From assembly GCF_030813055.1 (NCBI RefSeq), contig NZ_JAUSTW010000001.1, positions 1 through 64,000 on the forward strand: a DNA stretch of 64,000 nt, written 5' to 3'. Origin of the DNA: Neobacillus ginsengisoli. GTDB lineage: Bacteria; Bacillota; Bacilli; Bacillales_B; DSM-18226. The notes beneath the pieces are model-generated. The model searched no databases. It had not been told where the DNA came from and worked only from the letters and a program-made list of their open reading frames with translations. The position numbers and the translations under genes were made by a program. Positions 1 through 8,596 of the stretch are shown here, one piece after another; position 1 is the first letter of the stretch; each line of letters starts with the position of its first letter.

Positions 1-73
<73 letters not shown>

Positions 74-202
74 AGTTTTAAAGCGAACTCGTTTTACAAA
101 ACTTCTTCTGAATTATCTAGTTTTGAGGGAATGAAAAAAAATTAAATTTCCTCTTGAAAAATATGAAAAAGACATTATAATTAAATAGTGTCTGATAAAT
201 AG

Positions 203-319
<117 letters not shown>

Positions 320-328
320 TGTAAATAT

Positions 329-404
329 GGAGGATTAGCTCAGCTGGGAGAGCATCTGCCTTACAAGCAGAGGGTCGGCGGTTCGATCCCGTCATCCTCC
401 ACCA
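329..404 (+). tRNA. tRNA-Val(TAC)
   Basis: Full cloverleaf with acceptor GGAGGAT/ATCCTCC. The anticodon loop CTTACAA reads TAC, and CCA is encoded. It is the first of 21 tRNAs, in the order known for the B. subtilis trnB cluster. Confidence 0.97.
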
Positions 405-412
405 TATTTAAT

Positions 413-488
<76 letters not shown>

Positions 489-494
489 TTTTTC

Positions 495-570
495 GAGCCA
501 TTAGCTCAGTTGGTAGAGCATCTGACTTTTAATCAGAGGGTCGAAGGTTCGAGTCCTTCATGGCTCACCA
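495..570 (+). tRNA. tRNA-Lys(TTT)
   Basis: Acceptor GAGCCAT/ATGGCTC. The anticodon loop CTTTTAA gives TTT, and CCA is encoded. This tRNA species is a substrate for mnm5s2U wobble modification, which links it to ytqA/ytqB in this window. Confidence 0.97.
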
Positions 571-583
571 TTTCAATTTATAT

Positions 584-665
584 GCGGGTGTGGCGGAATT
601 GGCAGACGCACCAGACTTAGGATCTGGCGCCGCAAGGCGTGGGGGTTCGACTCCCTTCACCCGCA
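584..665 (+). tRNA. tRNA-Leu(TAG), no encoded CCA
   Basis: Class II tRNA with a long variable arm, acceptor GCGGGTG/CACCCGC and anticodon loop CTTAGGA (TAG). After the discriminator A the genome reads TCA, so CCA is not encoded and must be added after transcription. Confidence 0.95.
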
Positions 666-703
666 TCAAAGTTTTTTGCGATTGCAAAATAACTTATCAT
701 AAC

Positions 704-778
704 GCGGAAGTAGTTCAGTGGTAGAACACCACCTTGCCAAGGTGGGGGTCGCGGGTTCGAATCCCGTCTTCCGCTCCA
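704..778 (+). tRNA. tRNA-Gly(GCC)
   Basis: Acceptor GCGGAAG/CTTCCGC. The anticodon stem CCACC/GGTGG encloses TTGCCAA (GCC). CCA is encoded. Confidence 0.97.
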
Positions 779-783
779 GAAGT

Positions 784-872
784 GCCGGGGTGGCGGAACT
801 GGCAGACGCACAGGACTTAAAATCCTGCGGTAGGTGACTACCGTACCGGTTCGATTCCGGTCCTCGGCACCA
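784..872 (+). tRNA. tRNA-Leu(TAA)
   Basis: Class II tRNA of 89 nt. The anticodon stem CAGGA/TCCTG encloses CTTAAAA (TAA). CCA is encoded. Confidence 0.97.
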
Positions 873-908
873 AAGTTTTTTGCGAAAGCAAAATAACTTT
901 CAAAATAC

Positions 909-985
<77 letters not shown>

Positions 986-994
986 TTATCAATA

Positions 995-1071
995 CGGGAA
1001 GTAGCTCAGCTTGGTAGAGCACTTGGTTTGGGACCAAGGGGTCGCAGGTTCGAATCCTGTCTTCCCGACCA
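995..1071 (+). tRNA. tRNA-Pro(TGG)
   Basis: Acceptor CGGGAAG/CTTCCCG. The anticodon stem CTTGG/CCAAG encloses TTTGGGA (TGG). CCA is encoded. Confidence 0.97.
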
Positions 1072-1090
1072 CTTTTAAAAAGATCTTCAT

Positions 1091-1166
1091 GGGGCCTTAG
1101 CTCAGCTGGGAGAGCGCCTGCTTTGCACGCAGGAGGTCAGCGGTTCGATCCCGCTAGGCTCCACCA
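1091..1166 (+). tRNA. tRNA-Ala(TGC)
   Basis: Acceptor GGGGCCT/AGGCTCC. The anticodon loop TTTGCAC reads TGC. CCA is encoded. Confidence 0.97.
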
Positions 1167-1184
1167 TATTTTAATCTTATATTT

Positions 1185-1261
1185 GGCGGTGTAGCTCAGC
1201 TGGCTAGAGCGTACGGTTCATACCCGTAAGGTCGGGGGTTCGATCCCCTCCGCCGCTACCA
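1185..1261 (+). tRNA. elongator tRNA-Met(CAT)
   Basis: Acceptor GGCGGTG pairs with CGCCGCT, including G-U pairs. The anticodon loop TTCATAC reads CAT. The sequence is nearly that of the B. subtilis elongator tRNA-Met as I recall it, which separates it from the Ile2 and initiator CAT tRNAs further along. CCA is encoded. Confidence 0.93.
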
Positions 1262-1269
1262 ATTTTTGA

Positions 1270-1296
1270 GGACCTTTAGCTCAGCTGGTTAGAGCA
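1270..1296 (+). pseudogene. duplicated 5' end of tRNA-Ile2
   Basis: These 27 bases are identical to the first 27 bases of the intact tRNA-Ile2 at 1412-1438: the 5' acceptor strand and complete D arm up to GAGCA. After that the sequence departs completely from the tRNA. No matching acceptor 3' strand follows, so this cannot fold as a tRNA. Confidence 0.9.
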
Positions 1297-1371
1297 ACGA
1301 GCAAGTCTTCCTTGAGTATGCTACGAGTTGTACCCATCGAGCTGCTTCTTGATTAGGCTTTCTGAGATGGG
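1295..1371 (+). ncRNA. two-hairpin element, copy 1
   Basis: Hairpin 1 pairs CAAC 1295-1298 with GTTG 1327-1330 and AGCA 1300-1303 with TGCT 1319-1322, around a 15-nt loop containing CTTCCTTGAGTA. Hairpin 2 pairs CCCATC 1333-1338 with GATGGG 1366-1371 and AGCT 1340-1343 with GGCT 1356-1359, around loop GCTTCTTGATTA. The same fold with changed pairs occurs at 1638-1713, so the structure is conserved between the copies. The function is unknown. It is presumably co-transcribed with the rRNA/tRNA operon. Confidence 0.6.
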
Positions 1372-1411
1372 GACAGACAGATTTTAAACATAAGTAAAAG
1401 AACTCTTATTT

Positions 1412-1488
1412 GGACCTTTAGCTCAGCTGGTTAGAGCAGACGGCTCATAACCGTCCGGTCGTAGGTTCGAGTCCTACAAGGTCCACCA
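1412..1488 (+). tRNA. tRNA-Ile2 (CAT, lysidine type)
   Basis: Acceptor GGACCTT/AAGGTCC. The anticodon stem GACGG/CCGTC encloses CTCATAA. It matches the remembered B. subtilis tRNA-Ile2, whose C34 is converted to lysidine by TilS so that it reads AUA. CCA is encoded. Its first 27 bases are duplicated at 1270-1296. Confidence 0.9.
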
Positions 1489-1505
1489 GTAATTTTTTAT
1501 AATAT

Positions 1506-1598
1506 GGAGGAATACCCAAGTCCGGCTGAAGGGATCGGTCTTGAAAACCGACAGGCGGGTTAAACCGCGCGGGGGTTCGAATCCCTCTTCCTCCGCCA
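1506..1598 (+). tRNA. tRNA-Ser(TGA)
   Basis: Class II tRNA of 93 nt with acceptor GGAGGAA/TTCCTCC. The anticodon loop CTTGAAA reads TGA. CCA is encoded. Confidence 0.97.
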
Positions 1599-1620
1599 TA
1601 TTATTTGTTTTTTATCTTAT

Positions 1621-1637
1621 CGTCGCGGGGTGGAGCA
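1621..1637 (+). pseudogene. duplicated 5' end of initiator tRNA-Met
   Basis: The 17 bases CGTCGCGGGGTGGAGCA recur exactly at 1762-1778, where they are the start of the intact initiator tRNA plus 3 upstream bases. As at 1270, the match ends at GAGCA and is followed by the two-hairpin element. Confidence 0.85.
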
Positions 1638-1713
1638 CGTTCGAATAAGCTTCTTCGAATATTATTCAGCGCACCGATTGAGCTGCTTCTTGAGTAAGCT
1701 TTCTGAAATCAGG
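1638..1713 (+). ncRNA. two-hairpin element, copy 2
   Basis: Hairpin 1 pairs CGTT 1638-1641 with AGCG 1668-1671 and GAATAA 1643-1648 with TTATTC 1662-1667, loop GCTTCTTCGAATA. Hairpin 2 pairs CC/GATT 1674-1679 with AATC 1707-1710 and GG 1712-1713 (one bulged A) and AGCT 1681-1684 with AGCT 1697-1700, loop GCTTCTTGAGTA. Loop 2 is identical to copy 1 at 11 of 12 positions, while most stem bases differ but still pair. The function is unknown. Confidence 0.6.
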
Positions 1714-1764
1714 GCGACAATTACTCCGATTAGTGTAATGCAACAAATTTATATTTTTTACCGT

Positions 1765-1838
<74 letters not shown>

Positions 1839-1841
1839 TCC

Positions 1842-1918
1842 GGTCTGGTAGTTCAGTTGGTTAGAATGCCTGCCTGTCACGCAGGAGGTCGCGGGTTCGA
1901 GTCCCGTCCAGACCGCCA
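1842..1918 (+). tRNA. tRNA-Asp(GTC)
   Basis: Acceptor GGTCTGG/CCAGACC. The anticodon loop CTGTCAC reads GTC. CCA is encoded. Confidence 0.97.
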
Positions 1919-1924
1919 TTTGTT

Positions 1925-2000
1925 GGCTCAGTAGCTCAGTCGGTAGAGCAAAGGACTGAAAATCCTTGTGTCGGCGGTTCGATTCCGTCCTGAGCCACCA
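1925..2000 (+). tRNA. tRNA-Phe(GAA)
   Basis: Acceptor GGCTCAG/CTGAGCC. The anticodon stem AAGGA/TCCTT encloses CTGAAAA (GAA). CCA is encoded. Confidence 0.97.
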
Positions 2001-2029
2001 TTTAATGAAAAATATTAATCTTATATCAT

Positions 2030-2106
2030 GGCGATTGTGGCGAAGTGGTTAACGCATCGGATTGTGGTTCCGACATTCGTGGGTTCGATTCCCATCAGTC
2101 GCCCCA
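2030..2106 (+). tRNA. tRNA-His(GTG)
   Basis: The gene starts with the extra G typical of tRNA-His. Stem CGGA/TCCG encloses TTGTGGT (GTG), and CCA is encoded. Confidence 0.95.
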
Positions 2107-2122
2107 TTTTTAATACTCGTAT

Positions 2123-2196
2123 GCGGGTGTAGTTTACTGGTAAAACCTCAGCCTTCCAAGCTGATGTAGTGGGTTCGATTCCCATCACCCGCTCCA
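2123..2196 (+). tRNA. tRNA-Gly(TCC)
   Basis: Acceptor GCGGGTG/CACCCGC. The anticodon stem TCAGC/GCTGA encloses CTTCCAA (TCC). CCA is encoded. Confidence 0.97.
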
Positions 2197-2201
2197 ATTA
2201 T

Positions 2202-2278
<77 letters not shown>

Positions 2279-2294
2279 TAATTTATTTAATTAT

Positions 2295-2369
2295 TCCGCA
2301 GTAGCTCAGTGGTAGAGCTATCGGCTGTTAACCGATCGGTCGTAGGTTCGAGTCCTACCTGCGGAGCCA
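2295..2369 (+). tRNA. tRNA-Asn(GTT)
   Basis: Acceptor TCCGCAG/CTGCGGA. The anticodon loop CTGTTAA reads GTT. CCA is encoded. Confidence 0.97.
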
Positions 2370-2372
2370 TAT

Positions 2373-2463
2373 AGAGAAGTACCCAAGTGGCTCAAGGGGC
2401 TCCCCTGCTAAGGGAGTAGATCGGGTAACCGGTGCGAGGGTTCGAATCCCTTCTTCTCTGCCA
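2373..2463 (+). tRNA. tRNA-Ser(GCT)
   Basis: Class II tRNA with acceptor AGAGAAG/CTTCTCT. The anticodon stem CTCCC/GGGAG encloses CTGCTAA (GCT). CCA is encoded. Confidence 0.95.
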
Positions 2464-2467
2464 TATT

Positions 2468-2539
2468 GGCCCCTTGGTCAAGCGGTTAAGACACCGCCCT
2501 TTCACGGCGGTAACACGGGTTCGAATCCCGTAGGGGTCA
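2468..2539 (+). tRNA. tRNA-Glu(TTC), no encoded CCA
   Basis: Acceptor GGCCCCT pairs with AGGGGTC (one G-U). The anticodon stem CCGCC/GGCGG encloses CTTTCAC (TTC). The discriminator A is followed by TAC, so CCA is not encoded. It is the last tRNA of the cluster. Confidence 0.95.
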
Positions 2540-2546
2540 TACAAAA

Positions 2547-2577
2547 AAACTGGTGACAGATTGTCATCAGTTTTTTT
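2547..2577 (+). terminator. terminator of rRNA/tRNA operon
   Basis: The inverted repeat AACTGGTGACA / TGTCATCAGTT with a 3-nt loop is followed by seven T. It sits directly after tRNA-Glu and ends the ribosomal and tRNA transcription unit. Confidence 0.9.
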
Positions 2578-2580
2578 GTG

Positions 2581-2936
2581 CGTTTTTTTCAGTAAAGAAT
2601 TAAAGATCTTTATTCCCCAAACAAAACGCGATTGTGTCGTTCCCTTAGAACATACCTCAGGACTTTGATTATCTCCCCATGATGTCTCAAGATTATTAAC
2701 ATTGCATTCTTATAGGAATAATGTAACCGCTTTATTTTTAAAAAAATTTCATTTCTTTTGTCGACATCTGAATTTTTTTTCATCAATTTTTGTCGAATAC
2801 TGTTGAATTATAAATCATTATGATGATTAAAGAAGTTTATTGTCCGAAAAGATAAAAAACTTTTTGAGGAATATATTAAATTTCCAATTATAATTGAACG
2901 ATGTAATACATATTTTCAAGAGGAATGAGGAGAGCC
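2581..2936. other. intergenic region upstream of glgB
   Basis: An AT-rich stretch of ~350 bases between the tRNA terminator and glgB. I see no gene and no convincing vegetative promoter. The glg operon promoter is expected here. In B. subtilis that promoter is sigma-E dependent, but I could not place a confident -10/-35 pair. Confidence 0.4.
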
Positions 2937-4883
2937 ATGACAGTGAACACATTATTTCCTACTGATTACCAGCTGCATTTATTTCATGAGGGTAGTCTTT
3001 TCCAAAGTCATCAGCTTTTTGGCGCTCATATCTTAAAAGATGCCACCAGGGTATATACACGATTTTGCGTATGGGCCCCTAATGCTAAGCAGGTGAGGCT
3101 TGCAGGGGATTTCAATAGCTGGAATGGTGAAGGATATGAACTGCAAAAAGTAAATGATGAAGGGGTTTGGATTATTGTTATTAATCAAAACCTGGAAGGT
3201 AGTCTTTATAAGTATGAAATTTTATCACAAACCGGAGAAACCCTCCTAAAAGCAGATCCATTTGCATTTTATTCTGAACTTAGACCGAATACGGCATCAA
3301 TTGTGTATTCTTTACAGGATTATGAGTGGCAGGATTACCAATGGATTCATCGCAGAGAAAAAACAAATTTTTTATCTGAGCCGGCAGTTATATACGAAGT
3401 TCATGTAGGGTCTTGGAGAAAAAAAGCTAATGGTGATTTCCTTACATATAAAGAATTGGCCTCAGAATTAATTCCATATGTAATTGAGCATGGTTTTACC
3501 CACATTGAGTTATTACCACTTGTTGAACATCCTCTTGATGCCTCCTGGGGATACCAAGGTACAGGTTATTATTCCGTCACTTCCAGATACGGAACACCAA
3601 ATGATTTCAAGTATTTTGTGGACCAGTGTCACCAGAATGGATTAGGTGTAATTCTAGACTGGGTGCCGGGACATTTTTGTAAGGATGCCCATGGATTATA
3701 CCAGTTTGACGGTACACACTTATATTCATATCGCACAGAAAATGATAGAGAAAATCATGTATGGGGAACAGCGAACTTTGATCTTGGAAAAGGAGAGGTA
3801 CAAAGCTTCCTCATTTCGAATGCATTTTTTTGGATGGACTACTACCATATAGATGGATTTAGGATGGATGCAGTTGCTAATATCATTTATTGGCCCAATT
3901 CTTCCGAGAATGTAGAAAATCCATTTGGAATAGAATTTTTAAAGAAATTAAATAAAGAAGTACACGAGTATGCTCCTAATTTCCTAATGATTGGTGAGGA
4001 CTCTACTGACTTCTCTAATGTGACTGCACCTGTTCATTATGGCGGATTAGGATTTGATTATAAATGGAATATGGGCTGGATGAATGACGTTCTGGAATAT
4101 GCAGAAACCCCGCCGTTCAACCGCTCCAATGTACATTCAAAAATAACTTTTTCGTTTTTATATGCTTATTCAGAAAAATTTATGCTGCCATTTTCACATG
4201 ATGAAGTAGTCCATGGAAAAAAGTCATTACTAGATAAAATGCCAGGTGATTACTGGGAAAAATTTGCTCAACTTCGGTTATTGCTGGGTTATATGTTTGC
4301 CCACCCAGGCAAAAAGTTATTATTCATGGGGTTTGAATTAGGTCAATTTGCAGAATGGAAAGATAAAGAACAACTCGATTGGAATTTAATGGAATATGAC
4401 ATGCACCGAAATTTAAACACATATGTTAAAGAATTATCAAAGATATATAAACGTTCAAAACCGCTATATGAATTAGACCATTTATGGGAAGGGTTTGAAT
4501 GGATAGACGTAAATAACAGCAAGCAATCCATTTTTTCTTTTATCCGAAAAGGTAAGAATGAAGATGAATTCTTAGTAGTCATTAGCAATTTTACCGGCGT
4601 TAGTTACCAAGATTATAAAGTGGGTGTACCGAAACTTGGCGAGTATCGGGAAATTCTTAATAGTGACTATGTGGAGTACGGTGGTACAGGACATATTAAC
4701 AAAAAAGTAATTGTTGCTGCTGATGAGCCATTTCATGGAAGGCCATATTCGGTAAATATAACAATTCCACCATTTGGTTTTTTAATTTTAAGACCGGTCA
4801 AAAAACGGAAGGAGCGAAAAGGAAATGGCAAAGAAAAAGTGCGTAGCAATGCTGTTGGCAGGAGGGAAAGGAAGCAGGCTTAA
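2937..4883 (+). CDS. glgB: 1,4-alpha-glucan branching enzyme GlgB
   Basis: GlgB transfers alpha-1,4 glucan segments to C6 positions to branch glycogen. It is a GH13 protein of 648 aa with an N-terminal CBM48-like region ([19 protein letters not shown]) and a TIM barrel. Visible catalytic residues are Asp ~311 in DGFRMDAV, Glu ~354 in IGEDST and Asp ~422 in [12 protein letters not shown] 2937 is chosen because GAGGAGAG precedes it; an in-frame ATG at 2925 sits immediately after the AGAGGA run and is too close. After the normal family end ([10 protein letters not shown]) there is a Lys/Arg-rich tail of ~29 residues, the last 59 bases of which overlap glgC. It is the first gene of glgBCDAP. Confidence 0.97.
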   Translation: MTVNTLFPTDYQLHLFHEGSLFQSHQLFGAHILKDATRVYTRFCVWAPNAKQVRLAGDFNSWNGEGYELQKVNDEGVWIIVINQNLEGSLYKYEILSQTGETLLKADPFAFYSELRPNTASIVYSLQDYEWQDYQWIHRREKTNFLSEPAVIYEVHVGSWRKKANGDFLTYKELASELIPYVIEHGFTHIELLPLVEHPLDASWGYQGTGYYSVTSRYGTPNDFKYFVDQCHQNGLGVILDWVPGHFCKDAHGLYQFDGTHLYSYRTENDRENHVWGTANFDLGKGEVQSFLISNAFFWMDYYHIDGFRMDAVANIIYWPNSSENVENPFGIEFLKKLNKEVHEYAPNFLMIGEDSTDFSNVTAPVHYGGLGFDYKWNMGWMNDVLEYAETPPFNRSNVHSKITFSFLYAYSEKFMLPFSHDEVVHGKKSLLDKMPGDYWEKFAQLRLLLGYMFAHPGKKLLFMGFELGQFAEWKDKEQLDWNLMEYDMHRNLNTYVKELSKIYKRSKPLYELDHLWEGFEWIDVNNSKQSIFSFIRKGKNEDEFLVVISNFTGVSYQDYKVGVPKLGEYREILNSDYVEYGGTGHINKKVIVAADEPFHGRPYSVNITIPPFGFLILRPVKKRKERKGNGKEKVRSNAVGRRERKQA

Positions 4884-5970
4884 TTCGCTTACGAAAGATT
4901 TAGCAAAGCCGGCTGTTCCCTTTGGCGGGAAATACCGCATCATTGATTTTCCATTAAGCAACTGCAGCAATTCAGGTATTGACACGGTAGGAGTGTTAAC
5001 ACAATATCAACCCTTGCTGCTAAATTCATACATTGGAATTGGAAGTGCCTGGGATCTTGACCGTAAAGATGGAGGAGTAACGGTTTTACCGCCTTATGCT
5101 GAATCGTCAGAGGTAAAGTGGTACACCGGGACAGCAAGTGCAATCTATCAAAATCTTAATTATCTAAAGCAATACCAGCCGGAATATGTGTTAATCCTAT
5201 CCGGCGATCATATTTACAAAATGAACTATGAGAGCATGCTTGATTATCATATTGAAAAACGGGCAGATGTCACAATTTCTTTAATTGAAGTTCCATGGGC
5301 GGAGGCCAACCGTTTTGGAATTATGAATACAAACGAAGAAATGAGAATAACAGAATTTGAGGAAAAGCCAAGCAGCCCGAAAAATAACCTAGCTTCCATG
5401 GGCATATATATCTTTAACTGGAATATACTTAAAGAATATTTGGAAATGGATGACCGAAACCCTGATTCTAGTCATGACTTTGGTAAGGATGTTATTCCAT
5501 TACTGTTGGAAGAGAAGAAGAAATTATTTGCTTACCCGTTTAAAGGATATTGGAAAGACGTTGGTACGGTTGAAAGCCTTTGGGAAGCAAATATGGATCT
5601 CTTAAATGAAGAGTGTGACTTGGACTTATTTGACCACGGTTGGAGAATTTATTCAGTCAATCCGAATCAACCTCCGCAATATATATCTCCGGACGCATTA
5701 GTTAAAGAGTCATTAATTAATGAGGGCTGTACAATTGAAGGGGAAATTGAAAAGTCTGTTCTCTTCCAAGGGGTAACAGTAGGAAAAGGCTCGATTATCA
5801 AAGAAGCAGTGATTATGCCTGATGCAGTAATTGGGAAAAATTGTTTAATTGAAAAAGCCATCGTTCCAAGCGACGTGACTGTTCCCGATGGAACCGTGAT
5901 CCGTTCATTTGATGATGAGATTATTCTAGTAACAGAAGAAATGTTAAGTGGGTTATACCCTGCTTTTTAA
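4825..5970 (+). CDS. glgC: glucose-1-phosphate adenylyltransferase GlgC
   Basis: GlgC makes ADP-glucose and pyrophosphate from glucose-1-phosphate and ATP, the committed step of bacterial glycogen synthesis. The 381-aa length fits the family. The nucleotidyltransferase signature is near the start ([37 protein letters not shown] is split here only by its G-rich loop), with SGDHIYKM around residues 127-134 and left-handed beta-helix repeats in the C-terminal third. The RBS GAAGGAG is inside the 3' end of glgB, so translation may be coupled. In B. subtilis GlgC acts together with GlgD. Confidence 0.97.
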   Translation: MAKKKCVAMLLAGGKGSRLNSLTKDLAKPAVPFGGKYRIIDFPLSNCSNSGIDTVGVLTQYQPLLLNSYIGIGSAWDLDRKDGGVTVLPPYAESSEVKWYTGTASAIYQNLNYLKQYQPEYVLILSGDHIYKMNYESMLDYHIEKRADVTISLIEVPWAEANRFGIMNTNEEMRITEFEEKPSSPKNNLASMGIYIFNWNILKEYLEMDDRNPDSSHDFGKDVIPLLLEEKKKLFAYPFKGYWKDVGTVESLWEANMDLLNEECDLDLFDHGWRIYSVNPNQPPQYISPDALVKESLINEGCTIEGEIEKSVLFQGVTVGKGSIIKEAVIMPDAVIGKNCLIEKAIVPSDVTVPDGTVIRSFDDEIILVTEEMLSGLYPAF

Positions 5971-5971
5971 G

Positions 5972-6092
5972 TGTCCAGCTTCAGCGCCTAGCCCCTCGAG
6001 GTCGCGTCACGCCTGCCAATGAAGTCAAAAACCGACTTCACCGTCAAGCCCGCAAGCAGCCGTCAGGGCAGACCAAGGCGCTTCAGCTTTTC
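5972..6092 (+). repeat. MITE-like intergenic repeat, type A, between glgC and glgD
   Basis: About 120 bases with imperfect terminal inverted repeats (AGCTTCAGCGCC at the left; the right end GGCGCTTCAGCT reads AGCTGAAGCGCC on the other strand), plus an internal GAAGTC/GACTTC hairpin. GC content is clearly higher than the flanks. The ends resemble those of the repeats at 17146-17294 and 42225-42375. It has no coding capacity and lies inside the operon without a terminator. Confidence 0.75.
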
Positions 6093-6116
6093 TATAAATA
6101 TTAGGAGGGAATCGGG

Positions 6117-7148
6117 TTGAAGAGAAAGTTATTAGGAGTAATTGACGCAACAACTTACCATGATGATTTAGAGGATCTTTTAACACACCGATCACTGGCA
6201 GCTCTGCCGTTTGCAGGACGTTACCGCCTGATTGATTTTGTTTTATCAAATATGGTGAATTCAGGAATTCGCAGTGTAGCCATATTTCCAAAAATGCAAT
6301 ATCGTTCATTAATGGACCATCTTGGTTCGGGTAAAAATTGGGACTTGAATCGCAAGCGCGATGGCCTATTCTTTTTCCCGTCTCCGATTGTTGATAACGA
6401 TGATAATCGAATCGGATCCTTTGATCATTTTGCTGCTAATATCGATTTCTTCTACCGCAGCACACAAGAATATTCTATCATTGCTAATAGTTATACCGTT
6501 TTTAATACAAATTTTAGGTCGCTATTAGAGTGGCATATCCAATCAGGCTGTGATATCACGGAAATTCATCATAAAGACGGTCATTCGATGGAAATGTATT
6601 TAGTAAAAACCTCTTTATTAATTAAGCTGATTGAAACAAGAGATGTTACAGGCTATTCCTGTATGAAGGATGTCGTTAATGATCTTCATAGCCTTTATAC
6701 CATTTGCCACTACGATTATTCCGGATACACTATGATGATAGATTCAATTCAAAACTATTTTTCTACTAGTATGAATTTATTGCAATCCAACGTATGGAAA
6801 CAGCTATTTTTAAAGGAGCAACCGATTTATACAAAAGTGAAAGATGAACCTCCAACGAAGTATGTGAAAGGGTCGTCTGTTCAAAATGCAATGATTGCAA
6901 ATGGCTGTATCATCAACGGTACAGTAGAAAATAGTATCGTTTCCCGCGGCGTAAAAATCGGTAAAGGAACGGTTATAAAGAACTGTATTATTATGCAGAA
7001 GTGTCAAATTGAAGATAATTGCTATCTGGATTCCGTTATATTAGATAAGGATGTAAAGGTGGAGGCCGGAACGCACCTAACCGGCTCGGCCCGTTCACCA
7101 TTTGTGATTCGTAAAGGTACCAAGCAAGGAGCGTTGATGAATTCGTGA
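6117..7148 (+). CDS. glgD: glycogen biosynthesis protein GlgD
   Basis: GlgD is a 343-aa paralogue of GlgC and is thought to be the regulatory or assisting subunit of ADP-glucose pyrophosphorylase in Firmicutes. It keeps the fold ([19 protein letters not shown] near residue 35; C-terminal beta-helix repeats such as [20 protein letters not shown]). It lacks the intact Gly-rich AGGKGSRL loop of GlgC, consistent with a non-catalytic role. The start is TTG 6117 behind GGAGGG. The last 4 bases overlap the glgA start. Confidence 0.93.
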   Translation: MKRKLLGVIDATTYHDDLEDLLTHRSLAALPFAGRYRLIDFVLSNMVNSGIRSVAIFPKMQYRSLMDHLGSGKNWDLNRKRDGLFFFPSPIVDNDDNRIGSFDHFAANIDFFYRSTQEYSIIANSYTVFNTNFRSLLEWHIQSGCDITEIHHKDGHSMEMYLVKTSLLIKLIETRDVTGYSCMKDVVNDLHSLYTICHYDYSGYTMMIDSIQNYFSTSMNLLQSNVWKQLFLKEQPIYTKVKDEPPTKYVKGSSVQNAMIANGCIINGTVENSIVSRGVKIGKGTVIKNCIIMQKCQIEDNCYLDSVILDKDVKVEAGTHLTGSARSPFVIRKGTKQGALMNS

Positions 7149-8596
7149 AAGTATTATTTGCAGTTTCTGAATGTGGTCCATTTGCAAAATCTGGGGGACT
7201 CGCTGATGTAGCAGGTTCCCTCCCAAAGGAACTAAAAAGTCTTGGAACAGATGTTAGAGTGATTCTTCCAAAATACGGTACGGTCTCTGAAGAATATAAA
7301 AAGGAAATGAAAAAGGTAAAAGAATTTTCAGTTTCTGTCGGATGGAGAAACCAGTATTGCGGTATAGAAGAACTGACATACCAGGGCGTCACTTTTTATT
7401 TTATTGATAATGAATACTATTTTAAACGGGATCGCCTTTATGGTTATTACGATGACGGCGAAAGATTTGCATATTTTAATAGGGCCGTATTGGAAGCAAT
7501 CGAACACCTTAATTTCTATCCGGATGTCGTTCATTGCCATGATTGGCATACTGCAATGATTCCCTATCTTTTAAGAATGGAATATGTTAACCGAAAAGGC
7601 TATGGCACCATTCGTACAGTTTTTACCATCCACAATCTTCAATTTCAAGGGATTTTTCCAAAAGAGGTATTGGGAGATTTGTTGGGAATGGATTTTCAAT
7701 ATTTCCATCCTGAACATTTAGAGTTTTTTGGCGCTATTAATTTTATGAAAGGCGCACTTGTAGCGGCAGATGAAATTACGACCGTCAGCCCTACCTATAA
7801 AGAGGAAATTCAAACAGCCGCATTTGGAGAAAAACTGGAAGGTCTACTGAAGACAAGAGAAGAGGATTTAGTAGGGATTCTAAATGGGATTGATGAGGAT
7901 TTCTATAATCCGGCTAATGATTCATTAATCTATCAGACCTATACACCGAATGAGTATAAGAAAAAGGCTATTAACAAAAGAGAGGTTCAAAAGCTTTTTG
8001 GATTGCCGCAAAAATCAAAAATACCGTTAATGGTGATGATTTCACGGCTTACAAAGCAAAAGGGTCTCGATCTTGTTAAATGTGTTCTTCATGAAATTTT
8101 ACAGGAAGATATTCAAGTAATCATTCTTGGAACGGGTGATTATGAATATGAAGAATACTTGAAGTATGCTGCACATATGAATCCTGATAAATTAAAGGTT
8201 AATATTGGTTTCAATGAAAATCTAGCACATAAGCTATATGCTGCGGCTGACTTGTTTTTAATGCCATCACTTTTTGAACCATGCGGACTTGGACAGTTAA
8301 TTGCCATGAAATATGGTGCAGTTCCGATTGTTCGGGAGACGGGTGGGTTAAATGATACAGTACAAGCTTGGAATGAAGTTACAGAAGACGGAAATGGTTT
8401 CTCATTCAGGAATTTTAATGCCCATGATATGCTCTACACCATAAGAAGAGCAATTAGTTTTTATCATGAGAGCGATGTCTGGGGCAAAATTGTCCAGCAA
8501 GCGATGCTGATGGACAATAGCTGGGCTCAGTCAGCATTTAGATATAATCAGCTCTATGCCGGACTCATCTCTAGGAGTGAAACCCATGTTTTCTAA
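7145..8596 (+). CDS. glgA: glycogen synthase GlgA
   Basis: GlgA transfers glucose from ADP-glucose to the growing alpha-1,4 glucan. It is a GT5 family protein of 483 aa with the usual N-terminal KSGGLADV motif (ADP-glucose contact, residues ~15-22). The C-terminal GT1-like half carries [19 protein letters not shown]. The start is GTG 7145 in a GTGA overlap with the glgD stop; GGAG lies 13 bases upstream, rather far, so translational coupling with glgD is likely. Confidence 0.96.
   Translation: MKVLFAVSECGPFAKSGGLADVAGSLPKELKSLGTDVRVILPKYGTVSEEYKKEMKKVKEFSVSVGWRNQYCGIEELTYQGVTFYFIDNEYYFKRDRLYGYYDDGERFAYFNRAVLEAIEHLNFYPDVVHCHDWHTAMIPYLLRMEYVNRKGYGTIRTVFTIHNLQFQGIFPKEVLGDLLGMDFQYFHPEHLEFFGAINFMKGALVAADEITTVSPTYKEEIQTAAFGEKLEGLLKTREEDLVGILNGIDEDFYNPANDSLIYQTYTPNEYKKKAINKREVQKLFGLPQKSKIPLMVMISRLTKQKGLDLVKCVLHEILQEDIQVIILGTGDYEYEEYLKYAAHMNPDKLKVNIGFNENLAHKLYAAADLFLMPSLFEPCGLGQLIAMKYGAVPIVRETGGLNDTVQAWNEVTEDGNGFSFRNFNAHDMLYTIRRAISFYHESDVWGKIVQQAMLMDNSWAQSAFRYNQLYAGLISRSETHVF

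Noticed and set aside
617..811. 64-codon minus-strand ORF across tRNA-Leu(TAG), tRNA-Gly and tRNA-Leu(TAA), with the peptide RRDSNPRPP
   Set aside because: It is the well-known false protein read from the complement of tRNA T-arms; the tRNA genes explain the sequence completely.
1297..1411. Idea that the segment after the tRNA-Ile2 piece is an intron of that tRNA
   Set aside because: An intact complete tRNA-Ile2 follows with its own 5' end, and the segment is not flanked by the two halves of one tRNA; the size and fold do not fit a group I intron.
1295..1713. Idea that the two-hairpin elements are T-box leaders
   Set aside because: No GGTGGTACCGCG-type T-box core and no downstream coding gene; the only T-box in the window is before leuS.
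2925..2936. ATG 2925 as glgB start
   Set aside because: The AGAGGA run lies directly against this ATG with almost no spacer, whereas ATG 2937 has GAGGAGAG at a usable distance.
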